NCBI RefSeq assembly: GCF_000158955.1
Contig: NZ_GG657757.1
Location: forward strand, 2,286,197 to 2,350,196
DNA from: Streptomyces viridochromogenes DSM 40736
GTDB taxonomy: Bacteria > Actinomycetota > Actinomycetes > Streptomycetales > Streptomycetaceae
Reading direction: 5' to 3'
DNA length: 64,000 nt
The notes under the pieces were generated by a model. It did not search any database and was not told the origin of the DNA. It saw only the letters and a list, made by a program, of their open reading frames with translations. Positions 1 through 9,346 of this stretch are shown here, in pieces (positions within the stretch are counted from its first letter, which is position 1; every line of letters begins with the position of its first letter). The translations under genes and the position numbers were made by a program.

Positions 1-482
1 ATCTCCAGGACCAGGAAGCGGGTCTCCTCGGTGGCGCTGAGCGCGGTCAGCGGCAGTCCGATCTCGTTGTTGAGCGAGCCGGGCGTGAACACCGTCGGGG
101 CCTTGCGCTGGAGTACCTGCGCGATGAGGTCCTTGGTGCTGGTCTTGCCCGCCGAGCCGGTGAGGGCGACGAGGGTGGCACCGAGCCGTCGTACGACGTG
201 CCGCGCGAGGGCGCCGAGGGCCGTCTGGACGTCGTCCACGACGATGGCGGGCACACCGACGGGCCGGGTGCCGAGCACGGCCACCGCTCCCGCCCCGACG
301 ACCGCCGCCGCGAAGTCGTGGCCGTCCACGCGCTCACCGGCGAAGGCGACGAACAGGCTGCCCGGCCCCGCCTCGCGGGAGTCCCGGACGACCGGGCCGG
401 TGACCTGGACGGACGGATCCGGTATGTCGTGTGTCTGCCCGCCGACGACTTCTGCGATCTCGGCGAGGGAGAGGGCGATCAC
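1..482 (-). CDS. murF: MurF, UDP-MurNAc-tripeptide--D-alanyl-D-alanine ligase (3' part beyond window)
   Basis: Adds D-Ala-D-Ala to the UDP-MurNAc-tripeptide, the last cytoplasmic step of the peptidoglycan stem peptide. About 160 N-terminal residues are visible and the frame is open to the window edge. The protein begins [16 protein letters not shown] from a GTG at 480-482. It shows the Mur ligase N-terminal segment followed by the ATP-binding loop [11 protein letters not shown], then a segment ending FLVLEM that starts the central Mur domain. It lies 28 bp downstream of murE in the same direction, which is the normal division/wall cluster order. A nearby ATG at 487-489 is out of frame, so GTG is the start. 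Confidence 0.95.
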   Translation of the reverse strand, partial: MIALSLAEIAEVVGGQTHDIPDPSVQVTGPVVRDSREAGPGSLFVAFAGERVDGHDFAAAVVGAGAVAVLGTRPVGVPAIVVDDVQTALGALARHVVRRLGATLVALTGSAGKTSTKDLIAQVLQRKAPTVFTPGSLNNEIGLPLTALSATEETRFLVLE

Positions 483-510
483 AAGTTCATCCCCTGGATC
501 ATGCGGGATT

Positions 511-2166
511 TCATCCCTGGGTCTTCTGGATGGCTTCGCGAAGCACCTGGCGGTCGTCGAAGGGACGGACCACCCCGGCGATGTCCTGGCCCTGCTCGTG
601 GCCCTTGCCCGCGACCAGGACGGTGTCGCCGGGCTCGGCGCGGGCGACGGCGGCGGCGATCGCGGCGGCCCGGTCCTCGAAGACCTGCACCTCGCCGCGC
701 TCGTACGCGGGCACGGAGGCCGCGCCCTGGAGCATCGTGGCGAGGATCGCGAGGGGATCCTCGGAGCGGGGGTTGTCGGAGGTCAGTACGGCGGTGTCGG
801 CGAGCCGGGCCGCGGCGGCGCCCATGGGCTCGCGCTTGGTCGTGTCCCGGTCACCGCCGCAGCCGAGGACGATGTGCAGCTTGCCCTCGGTGACCTTGCG
901 CAGGGCCCGCAGCACGGACTCGACGGCGTCGGTCTTGTGGGCGTAGTCGACGACCGCGAGGTACGGCTGCCCGGCGTCCACGCGCTCCAGGCGGCCCGGC
1001 ACCCCGGGTACGGCGGCCACGCCGTCGGCGGCGGCCTGCGGGTCGAGACCGGCGACGGCGAGGGCGACGATCGCGGCCAGGGTGTTGGCCACGTTGAAGG
1101 GCCCCGGCAGCGGCGACTTGGCGCTGATCCGCTCGCCCTTGGGGCCGACGACGGTGAACGTCGAGTCCAGCTGGCCGACCTCGACGTCCTCGGCGCGCCA
1201 GTCGGCGTCGGGGTGGCCCTCGGCGGAGTACGTGACGACCGGGACGGTGGCCTCGTTCACCAGCCTGCGCCCGTACTCGTCGTCGACGTTGACCACGCCC
1301 AGCTTGCCGCGTTTCGGCGTGAACAGCTGCGCCTTGGCCTGGAAGTAGTCCTCCATGCCCGAGTGGAACTCCATGTGTTCCGGGCTGAGGTTGGTGAAGA
1401 CGCCGATGTCGAAGACGCAGCCGTCGACGCGGCCGAGCACCAGGGCGTGGCTGGAGACCTCCATGGCGACCGCCTCCACCCCGCGTTCGCGCATGACGGC
1501 GAACAGGGCCTGGAGGTCGGTGGCTTCGGGGGTGGTGCGCTCGGACTTGATGCGTTCGTCGCCGATGCGCATCTCGACCGTGCCGATCAGGCCGGTGGAC
1601 CTGACCGTCTTCAGGCCGCCCTCGACCAGGTAGGCGGTGGTGGTCTTGCCGGAGGTGCCGGTGATCCCGATCTGGAGCAGGTCCCGGCCGGGGTGGCCGT
1701 AGATCGTGGCGGCCAGCTCGCCCATCCGCGCACGCGGGTCGTCGACGACCAGGACCGGAAGTCCGGACGCGGCGGCGCGCTCGGCACCGGTCGGGTCGGT
1801 CAGCACGGCGGCGGCGCCGAGGCCCGCGGCCTGGTTGACGAAGTCGGCGCCGTGCAGCCGGGCGCCCGGGAGGGCGGCGTACAGGTCGCCGGGGCGCACG
1901 GCACGGGAGTCATGGGTGATGCCCGTGACCTCGGCGGCACTCTCCGGCGCGGAAGAGCCCAGCTGATCGGCGAGCTCCGCGAGGGGTGTGGCGGAGACCT
2001 GTACCGGCCTGGGCGGCCCGGGGTATGTCACGGGATGGCCCTTCTGGGTGGTTTGGGACTGATCAGCGTGTGGCACGGCGGTGAGCGTACCGGGCGTACC
2101 CGCCTCCGGGCGAAGTGAGGGGCGGGCAGCGCTCTGGTTCCCGGGGTCGGGGGTGATCGTTGTCAC
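511..2166 (-). CDS. murE: MurE, UDP-MurNAc-L-Ala-D-Glu--diaminopimelate ligase
   Basis: Adds diaminopimelate to UDP-MurNAc-dipeptide in the cytoplasm. The 551-residue frame has the Mur ligase P-loop GTSGKTTT near residue 170, the central-domain segment [11 protein letters not shown], and the substrate motif DNPR near residue 462 that reads the diaminopimelate side chain. Streptomyces walls carry LL-diaminopimelate, yet the usual DNPR motif is present. Two GTG starts are possible: 2166, with AGGA about 9 nt upstream and only 46 bp from ftsI, or 2031 (start VTYPGPPRP, 506 residues) with AGAAGG upstream. The shorter form is closer to usual MurE length; the longer one has a low-complexity Pro/Thr leader. 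Operon rsmH-ftsL-ftsI-murE-murF. Confidence 0.96.
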   Translation of the reverse strand: MTTITPDPGNQSAARPSLRPEAGTPGTLTAVPHADQSQTTQKGHPVTYPGPPRPVQVSATPLAELADQLGSSAPESAAEVTGITHDSRAVRPGDLYAALPGARLHGADFVNQAAGLGAAAVLTDPTGAERAAASGLPVLVVDDPRARMGELAATIYGHPGRDLLQIGITGTSGKTTTAYLVEGGLKTVRSTGLIGTVEMRIGDERIKSERTTPEATDLQALFAVMRERGVEAVAMEVSSHALVLGRVDGCVFDIGVFTNLSPEHMEFHSGMEDYFQAKAQLFTPKRGKLGVVNVDDEYGRRLVNEATVPVVTYSAEGHPDADWRAEDVEVGQLDSTFTVVGPKGERISAKSPLPGPFNVANTLAAIVALAVAGLDPQAAADGVAAVPGVPGRLERVDAGQPYLAVVDYAHKTDAVESVLRALRKVTEGKLHIVLGCGGDRDTTKREPMGAAAARLADTAVLTSDNPRSEDPLAILATMLQGAASVPAYERGEVQVFEDRAAAIAAAVARAEPGDTVLVAGKGHEQGQDIAGVVRPFDDRQVLREAIQKTQG

Positions 2167-2212
2167 GAGGTGGTTCCTGGCTGGTTCCGTGCTGATCGGG
2201 GGCTGTGGCCGA

Positions 2213-4249
2213 TCAGCGGCCGAAGGTGACCGGCAGCTTCGCGGGCTTGGCCCCGGTCGGCGGGACCTGGAGGGACTTCAGCGCGAACTCCATGACCCGC
2301 TTGTAGACGGGGCCGCAGATCTGGCCGCCGAAGTAGCTGCCGCTGGTGGCGTTCTGGATGGCGCAGTAGACGGTGATGCGGGGTTGGTCGGCGGGCGCGA
2401 ACCCGGCGAACGACGAGGTGTAGCCGTGGTACTTGCCGGTGGCCGGATCCACGCGGTTCGCCGTGCCCGTCTTGCCCGCCACGCGGTAGCCGGGGATGCG
2501 CGCCTTGGTGCCGGTGCCCTCCTCGTCGTCCACGACGGACTCCAGCATCCGGGCGAGCGTCTTCGCCGTCTTCGCACTGACGATCCGCTTCTTCCCGGGC
2601 TTGGGGGCCGGGGTGAAACGGCCGTCGGAGCCCGTGGTGCCGCGGACGAGGGTGGGTTCGACGCGGACGCCGCCGTTGGCGATGGTCGAGTACACGGACG
2701 CCGCCTGCATGGCGTTGAGCGAGACACCCTGGCCGAAAGGGATCGTGTACTGCTGCGAGGTCGACCACTTGTCCGGCGGGGCCAGGATGCCCTTGGTCTC
2801 GCCGGGGAAGCCGAGGCCGCTCTCGCTGCCGAGGCCGAACGCGCGCAGGTAGCGGTAGAGGACCTGGTTGGCCTGGGCCTGGGTCGTGCCGAGCTGGCCG
2901 GTGGCGAGGATGGTGCCGATGTTGCTGGACTTGGCGAGGACGCCGTTGAGGGTCAGGTACCAGGTCGGGTGGTCGATGTCGTCCTTGAAGAGCCGGTCGC
3001 CGCGGTGCAGCCGGTTGGGCACGACGACGTGGGTCATCGGGGTGGCGGCGTTCTCCTCCAGGACGGCGGCCATCGACATGACCTTGGCGGTGGAGCCGGG
3101 TTCGAAGGCGTCCTGGACGGCGGCGTTGCCGAGGGCGGCCGGGTCGGCGTCGGACAGGTCGTTCGGGTCGAAGCCGGGCGAGTTGGCCATCGCCAGGATC
3201 TGACCGGTGCGGGTGTCCTGGACGATGACGTAGCCGCGGTCGGCCGCGGACTCCCGCACCTGGTCGGTGATGGCCTTCTGGGCGGCCCACTGGATGTCGC
3301 GGTCGATGGTGAGCTCGACGTCGCTGCCGGGCACGGCGGGCGTCTCGGTGGAGCCCGCGGTGGGCACGAGCCGGCCGCCGGACTGGGCGTAGCGGATCTT
3401 GCCGTCCTTGCCGGCGAGCTGCTTGTTCAGCTGCAGCTCGATGCCGCCGCCCGGCTTGCCCTCGCCGTTGACCCAGCCCAGTATCCCGGCGGCGAGATCG
3501 CCGTTCGGGTACACACGCTTGCTGGTGGCCACGGAGAAGACGCCCGAGAGGACGTTGTGCGTGGACTTGTCCGTCTCCGCCTTCTTGGCGAGCGCGGACT
3601 TCAGGTCCTTGATCTGCTTCCAGACCTGCGGGGTCTGCCGGGAGGCCAGTTTGACGTACCGCAGGGCGGTGTTCTTCGGCCGCAGCTTCTTGACCAGCGT
3701 CTCCTGGTCCTGGCCGAGGATCGGCGCGAGCAGCGCGGCCGCCTGCTCGGGCCCGTCCCCGATCTTCAGCATGTCGGGGGCGAACATCGTGGGGTCGGCC
3801 GTGATGTCGTAGGCGTCCTCGCTGGTCGCGAGGGCCACGCCGGACCGGTCGGTGATCTCGCCCCGGTCCGCGGCGAGCACCTGCCCGACGTACCGGTTCT
3901 GCTCGGCCTTGGCGGCGTAGGTGCTCGCGTCGACGGCCTGCACCTGGAAGAGCCGTACAACGAAGGCGATCAGCACCAGCGTCAGCGCGAGCCCGACCAG
4001 GCGCAGCCGGGGCCGGGGGCTGCCGAGCCGGAGGGGCCGGGGCGCCCCGGGTCGTCCCTGCGCCGGGCGCCGTGCGGGCCGGGCACCGGGTCCGGGCCGG
4101 CGTCGCCCGTCGGGGCGGACGGGCCTCGCGGGGCCGGGTACGCGGCGGCGCGGGGGTTGCCTGCCGTGGTGGTCATCCACTTCCGTCACCTGCCGGGGGT
4201 CGGGGTCGGAGCGGTCCGCCTGGCGTGGTGGGTCATCCACGTCCGTCAC
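2213..4249 (-). CDS. ftsI: FtsI/PBP2-type class B penicillin-binding protein (division transpeptidase)
   Basis: Cross-links septal peptidoglycan outside the membrane. The 678-residue product has an Arg/Pro-rich cytoplasmic tail of about 80 residues, one membrane segment (LVGLALTLVLIAFVVRLF), a dimerisation domain, and a transpeptidase domain with the active-site motif STAK (Ser about 386), SSN (about 440) and KTGT (about 592). No C-terminal PASTA repeat is seen. The GTG start overlaps the ftsL stop as GTGA, implying coupled translation. The first 40 codons contain a direct duplication that repeats the start codon context (GTG at 4249 and 4189), so the true start could be either; neither has a strong ribosome site. 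Confidence 0.95.
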   Translation of the reverse strand: MTDVDDPPRQADRSDPDPRQVTEVDDHHGRQPPRRRVPGPARPVRPDGRRRPGPGARPARRPAQGRPGAPRPLRLGSPRPRLRLVGLALTLVLIAFVVRLFQVQAVDASTYAAKAEQNRYVGQVLAADRGEITDRSGVALATSEDAYDITADPTMFAPDMLKIGDGPEQAAALLAPILGQDQETLVKKLRPKNTALRYVKLASRQTPQVWKQIKDLKSALAKKAETDKSTHNVLSGVFSVATSKRVYPNGDLAAGILGWVNGEGKPGGGIELQLNKQLAGKDGKIRYAQSGGRLVPTAGSTETPAVPGSDVELTIDRDIQWAAQKAITDQVRESAADRGYVIVQDTRTGQILAMANSPGFDPNDLSDADPAALGNAAVQDAFEPGSTAKVMSMAAVLEENAATPMTHVVVPNRLHRGDRLFKDDIDHPTWYLTLNGVLAKSSNIGTILATGQLGTTQAQANQVLYRYLRAFGLGSESGLGFPGETKGILAPPDKWSTSQQYTIPFGQGVSLNAMQAASVYSTIANGGVRVEPTLVRGTTGSDGRFTPAPKPGKKRIVSAKTAKTLARMLESVVDDEEGTGTKARIPGYRVAGKTGTANRVDPATGKYHGYTSSFAGFAPADQPRITVYCAIQNATSGSYFGGQICGPVYKRVMEFALKSLQVPPTGAKPAKLPVTFGR

Positions 4250-4265
4250 ATGCCGGGAGCCGGGG
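4171..4265. repeat. 35-bp imperfect direct repeat, 60-bp period, at the ftsI start
   Basis: Copies at 4171-4205 and 4231-4265 match at 31 of 35 positions. On the minus strand each copy contains a GTG followed by codons for V-T-(D/E)-V-D-D. The period is exactly 20 codons, so the duplication keeps frame and gives ftsI two equivalent start regions. The upstream copy also covers the end of ftsL. Confidence 0.85.
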
Positions 4266-4695
4266 CGGGGCCGTTGGTCATGGCCTCGGGGGCGAGCACC
4301 AGGGGGATGTGCGCGGTGGTCAGCGAGACGCCCGGGGCGGCGCTGGGGACGCCCTTGACGGTGCCGTCGGGGTCGAGGAAGGCGGGGTCGCCGCCGGGGA
4401 CCATGCCGAGTTCACCGGCGCGGCGCTGGAGTGCCTCGGGAGCGGAGTAGGCGTCGATGTCCCGCTGGAGGGCCTGCTCCTCGTCGGTGAGGCTCTTGGT
4501 CTCGCGCTGGAGGTCGTCGAGCTTGAACGCGCCTTCGCTGAGGGCCGAGTTCAGCACCAGGAGGCAGATGAGCCCGCCGCCGAGCAGGAGGACCACCAGG
4601 AAGACGAAGGGCGTGCGGGCCGCCTGCCCGGGGCCGGTCGGGAAGAGCCGCGCGAGACGTGCCGCCCTCCCCTTCAGTTCGGGTTTACTGCTCAC
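4246..4695 (-). CDS. ftsL: FtsL-like septum formation protein
   Basis: Small bitopic divisome protein that, with FtsQ/DivIC, activates the septal synthase in related bacteria. The 149-residue protein has a basic cytoplasmic start (SSKPELKGRAARLARL), one membrane segment (FVFLVVLLLGGGLICLLVL) around residues 30-50, then a predicted coiled coil (KLDDLQRETKSLTDEEQALQRDIDAY) and a Pro/Ala-rich tail. Size, topology and position between rsmH and ftsI are diagnostic even though FtsL sequences diverge quickly. The start ATG lies 53 bp after rsmH; the stop overlaps ftsI. Confidence 0.88.
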   Translation of the reverse strand: MSSKPELKGRAARLARLFPTGPGQAARTPFVFLVVLLLGGGLICLLVLNSALSEGAFKLDDLQRETKSLTDEEQALQRDIDAYSAPEALQRRAGELGMVPGGDPAFLDPDGTVKGVPSAAPGVSLTTAHIPLVLAPEAMTNGPAPAPGM

Positions 4696-4748
4696 TCACG
4701 CTCCCTCGGTCTTGGACACCTGCCCGCCCTGCACGTGGCTCACGGCCC

Positions 4749-5705
4749 TCATTCGACGGACTCCCTGATGCGCTGCGCCCCGCGCAGCCGCGCCGGTGCC
4801 GCGCGCCGGTTCTCGGCGATCTCCTCCTCGGTGGGGAGTTCGGCACCACGCGTGAGCAGCTTGAGCCGGGGCTGGTACCGCTCGGGCACGACGGGCAGGC
4901 CGGGCGGCGCGGTGGTGGCGGCGCCCGCCGCGAACACCTGCTTGACCAGCCGGTCCTCCAGCGAGTGGTACGACAGCACCGCGATCCGCCCGCCCACGTC
5001 GAGTGCCTCCACGGCGGCCGGGACGGCCCGTTCCAGGACGGCGAGTTCGCCGTTGACCTCGATACGCAGGGCCTGGAACGTACGCTTGGCCGGGTTGCCG
5101 CCGGTGCGCTTGGCGGCCTGCGGCAGCGCGTCCCGGATCAGCTCGACCAGTCGCGCGCTGTTGCTGAACGGCTCCTTCTCCCGCTCCCGCACGATCGCGG
5201 CCACGATCCGCTTGGCCTGCTTCTCCTCGCCGTACGCGCGCAGGATGCGCACGAGTTCGCCCGGCGGGTAGGTGTTGAGGACCTCGGCGGCGCTGACGCC
5301 GGTCGTCTGGTCCATGCGCATGTCGAGCGGCGCGTCCTGCGCGTAGGCGAAGCCGCGGTCGGCCTCGTCGAGCTGCATGGAGGAGACACCGAGGTCGAAC
5401 AGCACGCCCTGAACGCGCCGGATGCCGAGCTTGTCCAGCACCTCGGGGAGTTCGTCGTACACCGCGTGGACGAGGGTGGCGCGCTCGCCGTAGGGCGCGA
5501 GCCGCTCGCCCGCCAGGCGCAGTGCCTCCTTGTCGCGGTCGAGGGCGACGAGCCGGGCCTCGGGGAACCTCTCGAGGAGCGCCTCGCTGTGGCCGCCGAG
5601 GCCGAGGGTGCAGTCGACGACCACCGGGCCCGGACCCTCCAGCGCGGGTGCCAGCAGGTCCAGGCACCGCTGGAGCATCACCGGGACGTGTCGACTCTGG
5701 CTCAA
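4749..5705 (-). CDS. rsmH: RsmH, 16S rRNA (cytosine-1402 N4) methyltransferase
   Basis: Methylates N4 of C1402 in the 16S rRNA P-site, using S-adenosylmethionine. The 318-residue protein begins [18 protein letters not shown], typical of the family, and has the SAM-binding segment [16 protein letters not shown] followed by ALDRDKEAL. The mid segment [20 protein letters not shown] and the C-terminal [13 protein letters not shown] are family signatures. It is the first gene of the minus-strand wall operon. No mraZ lies upstream; the next gene is a divergent carbonic anhydrase. Confidence 0.97.
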   Translation of the reverse strand: MSQSRHVPVMLQRCLDLLAPALEGPGPVVVDCTLGLGGHSEALLERFPEARLVALDRDKEALRLAGERLAPYGERATLVHAVYDELPEVLDKLGIRRVQGVLFDLGVSSMQLDEADRGFAYAQDAPLDMRMDQTTGVSAAEVLNTYPPGELVRILRAYGEEKQAKRIVAAIVREREKEPFSNSARLVELIRDALPQAAKRTGGNPAKRTFQALRIEVNGELAVLERAVPAAVEALDVGGRIAVLSYHSLEDRLVKQVFAAGAATTAPPGLPVVPERYQPRLKLLTRGAELPTEEEIAENRRAAPARLRGAQRIRESVE

Positions 5706-6068
5706 GGGGCCCTCTCAGATCCGGCGCGGCCGTACGCACCGCCGGGTCCCCGCCCGCTCGTGAAGGGGAGGCCTGCCGGCGCCGGAAGCGTCAGCCGACC
5801 GGGAGCGGGAGGAGGCCGAGCCGTACGTACGCGCCGCGCACGTGGGGAGAACTCCGGGCGTCGCCGGGTCTCCGGGAAGAACAATCCAGCGAGGGGTCTC
5901 GCCTCCCGCTTCGCGTCACTTTAGTCCACCCTGTCTGCCGGTCAATCAACCGGCCTGCGCGTCGCGACGGTCGGCACAGCCCCCTTGTGGGTTACCTCAC
6001 TACAACGCCCGATGACGTTCTTTGTCCCCTCTCACAGCAGGCCGAGAACACTCGTGACCAGTACCGTC
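5706..6068. other. Divergent intergenic region between rsmH and carbonic anhydrase
   Basis: About 360 bp without a gene. It holds the rsmH promoter at 5918-5945 and a 5' leader of about 200 nt with no recognised riboswitch. No mraZ gene or remnant is visible. Confidence 0.6.
5918..5945 (-). promoter_or_regulatory. Sigma70-type promoter of the rsmH-ftsL-ftsI-murE-murF operon
   Basis: On the minus strand TTGACC (5940-5945) and TAAAGT (5918-5923) are separated by 16 bp, close to the principal sigma consensus. The -10 box lies about 213 bp upstream of rsmH, leaving a long untranslated leader. Inference from sequence only. Confidence 0.6.
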
Positions 6069-6623
6069 ATGGATATGACGACTTCTGCATCGGTTCCCAC
6101 TGACCCCGACGGCGCGACCACCGGCGGCACCGTCACCGACCGGCTCGTGGAGGCGAACCAGCGCTACGCGGCAGCCTTCACCGATCCCGGCATGGACGCC
6201 CGACCCGTTCTGCGCGTCGCCGTCGTGGCCTGCATGGACGCCCGCCTCGACCTGCACGCCGCACTCGGCCTGGAGCTCGGCGACTGCCACACCATCCGCA
6301 ACGCGGGCGGTGTCGTCACCGACGACGTGATCCGCTCGCTGACCATCAGCCAGCGCAAGCTCGGGACGCGCAGCGTCGTGCTCATCCACCACACGGGATG
6401 CGGCCTGGAATCGCTCACCGAGGACTTCCGTACCGAGCTGGAGCTGGAGGTGGGACAGCGTCCGGCCTGGGCCGTCGAGTCCTTCAGCGATGTCGACCAG
6501 GACGTGCGACAGTCGATGCAGCGGGTGCGTACCTCGCCGTTCCTGCAGCACACCGACGACGTCCGCGGATTCGTCTTCGACGTGCGGACGGGCCTTCTGC
6601 GCGAGGTCGACCCCGCCTCCTGA
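6069..6623 (+). CDS. Beta-class carbonic anhydrase
   Basis: Interconverts carbon dioxide and bicarbonate. The 184-residue protein contains VACMDARLD (zinc Cys and the Asp-Arg dyad) near residue 55 and IHHTGCGLE, giving the His-x2-Cys zinc ligands of short beta-carbonic anhydrases similar to Rv1284. The segment TIRNAGGVVTDDV is also typical. The ATG at 6069 gives MDMTTSASV; the second ATG at 6075 or an in-frame GTG at 6054 are alternatives, and none has a clear ribosome site, so a leaderless or weakly initiated message is possible. It is divergent from the wall operon. Confidence 0.93.
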   Translation: MDMTTSASVPTDPDGATTGGTVTDRLVEANQRYAAAFTDPGMDARPVLRVAVVACMDARLDLHAALGLELGDCHTIRNAGGVVTDDVIRSLTISQRKLGTRSVVLIHHTGCGLESLTEDFRTELELEVGQRPAWAVESFSDVDQDVRQSMQRVRTSPFLQHTDDVRGFVFDVRTGLLREVDPAS

Positions 6624-6727
6624 CCTGGGCGCCGGGCCCGCCCACCCCGGAAGGCCACCTGCTGTAGCTGTCGAAAGTCTGTCAGTCACACGTTCGAAAG
6701 GCCGCAAGACCGACATATCGCGGTCAG

Positions 6728-6736
6728 TTGTCCACA
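6728..6736 (+). promoter_or_regulatory. Single perfect DnaA box (TTGTCCACA)
   Basis: The nonamer TTGTCCACA equals the Streptomyces DnaA box consensus. It lies between carbonic anhydrase and moxR, 176 bp before the moxR start. No cluster is present, so this is not an origin; it could mediate DnaA-linked regulation or be chance. Confidence 0.4.
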
Positions 6737-6911
6737 GTCGAGTGACACGAATCGGTAACGGCAGCAAGAATGCGGGAGTGGCGTCACGCGGAACGTTTCG
6801 CGCGTGGTGCCCGTGGTTCGGGGTGGGCCGGTCCGCGTCATGCGGCGTCGGCTCCGGAAAATGGGGTATTCCGTGCTCCCTGGGAGTACGGGAAAGGCCG
6901 AGGAGCGCCGG

Positions 6912-7988
6912 GTGACGACCTATGACGATCGAGCTGGGCATGGTGGTCCCCCCGCCCGGGATTTCTCGAGGGTGGGGGATGATCTGACCGCCGTGGTGGA
7001 GCGCGTGCGGGATTCGGTGGAAGGCGTGATCGAGGGCAAGCCCGAGGTCGTTCGGCTCTCGCTGACCGTGCTGCTCGCCGAGGGACATCTGCTGATCGAG
7101 GATGTCCCGGGAGTCGGAAAGACGATGCTGGCCAAGGCGCTGGCGCGGTCCATCGACTGCTCGGTGCGGCGCATCCAGTTCACGCCCGACCTGCTGCCGT
7201 CGGACATCACCGGTGTGTCCATCTGGGACCAGCAGCGCCGCGACTTCGAGTTCAAGCCCGGCGCGATCTTCGCGCAGGTCGTGATCGGCGACGAGATCAA
7301 CCGCGCCTCCCCCAAGACGCAGTCCGCGCTCCTGGAGTCGATGGAGGAGCGCCAGGTCACCATCGACGGCAAGACCTACGAGCTGCCCAGCCCCTTCATG
7401 GTGGTGGCGACGCAGAACCCGGTCGAGATGGAGGGCACCTACCCGCTGCCGGAGGCCCAGCGCGACCGCTTCATGGCCCGGGTCTCGGTCGGCTACCCCA
7501 GCGCGGAGGCCGAACTGCAGATGCTGGACGTGCACGGCGGGGTCTCCCCGCTGGAGGACCTCCAGCCCGTGGCGCACGCGGACGAGATCCTCAAGCTGAT
7601 CGAGGCGGTGCGCGGCGTCCACGTCGCCGAGCCGGTCCGGCGCTACGTGGTGGACCTGGTCGGTGCCACCCGCACGCACCCCGACCTGAGACTGGGCGCC
7701 TCCCCGCGCGCGACGCTGCACCTGCTGCGCGCGGCGAAGGCGTCGGCGGCCCTGAGCGGCCGGGAGTACGCACTGCCGGACGACGTGCAGGCGCTCGCCG
7801 TCGCCGTCCTGGCCCACCGGCTGCTGCCCACCGCGCAGGCTCAGCTGAGCCGCCGCACCTCCGAGCAGGTCGTCGAGGAGATCCTGCAGCGCACCCCGGT
7901 GCCCGCGGCGCCCCAGCAGCAGAGCGGCTTCGGCGGCCTGGGCCGGGGCGTGCCCGCGTATCCCCAGCAGCCGCCGCGGACGCTGTGA
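6912..7988 (+). CDS. MoxR-family AAA+ ATPase
   Basis: Cytoplasmic AAA+ chaperone-like ATPase thought to mature partner proteins with DUF58/VWA domains. The 358-residue product has Walker A EDVPGVGKTML, Walker B VVIGDEINRASPKTQ, the sensor segment FMVVATQNPVEMEGTYPLPEAQ (sensor 1 Asn) and Arg finger region QRDRFMARV. The GTG at 6912 has GGAG about 8 nt upstream; a longer frame to 6804 has an atypical basic leader and is not preferred. The stop overlaps the DUF58 start (TGATG), so the three downstream genes form one operon. Confidence 0.95.
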   Translation: MTTYDDRAGHGGPPARDFSRVGDDLTAVVERVRDSVEGVIEGKPEVVRLSLTVLLAEGHLLIEDVPGVGKTMLAKALARSIDCSVRRIQFTPDLLPSDITGVSIWDQQRRDFEFKPGAIFAQVVIGDEINRASPKTQSALLESMEERQVTIDGKTYELPSPFMVVATQNPVEMEGTYPLPEAQRDRFMARVSVGYPSAEAELQMLDVHGGVSPLEDLQPVAHADEILKLIEAVRGVHVAEPVRRYVVDLVGATRTHPDLRLGASPRATLHLLRAAKASAALSGREYALPDDVQALAVAVLAHRLLPTAQAQLSRRTSEQVVEEILQRTPVPAAPQQQSGFGGLGRGVPAYPQQPPRTL

Positions 7989-9346
7989 TGACGACCGCGG
8001 GGACGGGACCCGCGGAGGCCGACCGGGGCGAGAAGGGCGGCATCCGCACCGCCCTCGCCGGTCTGACCACCCGCGGACGCTCCTTCCTGGCCGCCGGAGT
8101 CGCGGCCGCCGCCTGTTCGTACGTGCTCGGCCAGAGCGACCTGCTGCGCGTGGGCCTGCTGCTAGCGGTGCTGCCGCTGGTATGCGCGACGGTGCTGTAC
8201 CGCACGCGCTACCGGGTCGCGGGCAGCCGCCGCCTCTCCCCCGCGCGCGTGCCCGCCGGCAGCGAGGCCCGCGTCCATCTGCGGATGGACAACGTCTCGC
8301 GCCTGCCCACGGGCCTGCTGATGCTCCAGGACCGGGTGCCGTACGTGCTCGGCCCGCGGCCCCGCTTCGTGCTCGACCGGGTGGAGGCGGGCGGCCGGCG
8401 CGAGGTGTCCTACCGGGTCCGTTCCGACCTGCGGGGCCGCTACCCGCTGGGGCCGCTCCAGCTGCGCCTGACCGACCCGTTCGGCATGTGCGAGCTGACC
8501 CGGTCCTTCTCGACGTACGACAACCTCACGGTGATCCCGCGCGTGGAACCGCTGGCGCCGGTGCGGCTCAGCGGCGAGGCGAAGGGATACGGCGACGGGC
8601 GGCAGCGGTCGCTGGCGCTGGCCGGCGAGGACGACGTGATCCCGCGCGGCTACCGCTACGGCGACGACCTACGGCGCGTGCACTGGCGCTCCACCGCCCG
8701 CTACGGCGAGTTGATGGTGCGCCGCGAGGAACAGCCGCAACGCGCCCGGTGCACGGTGCTGCTCGACACCCGGGGCATCGCCTTCGCGGGCGCGGGCCCG
8801 GACTCGGCCTTCGAATGGGCGGTGTCGGGCGCCGCTTCGGTGCTGGTGCACATGCTCGAACAGGGCTTCTCGGTGCGGCTGTTGACGGACACCGGCAACG
8901 CGGTGCCCGGCGAGGGCGGTGACGGTTTCGCGGGCGCGAGCCAGGGATCGGCGGACGCGGCCGGGCTGATGATGGACACCCTCGCGGTGATCGACCACTC
9001 CGACGGCGCGGGTCTGTCCCGGGCCTACGACGTGCTGCGCGGCGGGAACGAGGGGCTCCTGGTGGCGTTCCTCGGCGATCTGGACGAGGAGCAGGCGGCC
9101 GTGGTGGCCCGGATGCGGCAGCGCAGCTCCGGTGCGGTGGCCTTCGTGCTGGACAGCGAGGCCTGGGTGCGGGAACCGAGCGACGTGCCCGGTCCGTTGG
9201 ACGGGAGCGAGGAGCGGCTGCGCATGCTGCGCGAGGCGGGCTGGACAGCCGTGGGCGTGCCGCGGGGGGCTTCCCTGGACGAGCTGTGGCGGCACGCGGA
9301 CCGGGAGCGCAGGGGCGTGGCCGCCGCGGGCGGGGAGGGACCGTGA
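7988..9346 (+). CDS. DUF58 domain membrane protein
   Basis: Partner of MoxR ATPases. The 452-residue protein has two N-terminal hydrophobic segments (GRSFLAAGVAAAACSYVLG and LRVGLLLAVLPLVCATVLY), then a beta-rich stretch, and the DUF58 signature RRVHWRSTARYGELMVRREE around residues 230-250. The C-terminal half resembles a VWA-like fold, with a Ser-rich, not clearly intact, metal site. Start and stop overlap both neighbours by TGATG, showing translational coupling. Function beyond association with the MoxR-transglutaminase module is not established. Confidence 0.93.
   Translation: MTTAGTGPAEADRGEKGGIRTALAGLTTRGRSFLAAGVAAAACSYVLGQSDLLRVGLLLAVLPLVCATVLYRTRYRVAGSRRLSPARVPAGSEARVHLRMDNVSRLPTGLLMLQDRVPYVLGPRPRFVLDRVEAGGRREVSYRVRSDLRGRYPLGPLQLRLTDPFGMCELTRSFSTYDNLTVIPRVEPLAPVRLSGEAKGYGDGRQRSLALAGEDDVIPRGYRYGDDLRRVHWRSTARYGELMVRREEQPQRARCTVLLDTRGIAFAGAGPDSAFEWAVSGAASVLVHMLEQGFSVRLLTDTGNAVPGEGGDGFAGASQGSADAAGLMMDTLAVIDHSDGAGLSRAYDVLRGGNEGLLVAFLGDLDEEQAAVVARMRQRSSGAVAFVLDSEAWVREPSDVPGPLDGSEERLRMLREAGWTAVGVPRGASLDELWRHADRERRGVAAAGGEGP

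Noticed and set aside
2081..4450. 789-codon plus-strand frame over ftsI
   Set aside because: Antisense to a clear ftsI, with low-complexity Gly/Val/Leu composition and no domain; a high-GC shadow frame.
6728..6736. Replication origin from a DnaA box
   Set aside because: One box only, no AT-rich region or cluster.
7591..8205. 204-codon minus-strand frame overlapping moxR and DUF58
   Set aside because: Antisense to well-supported genes, Ser/Arg/Pro-rich without start signal.
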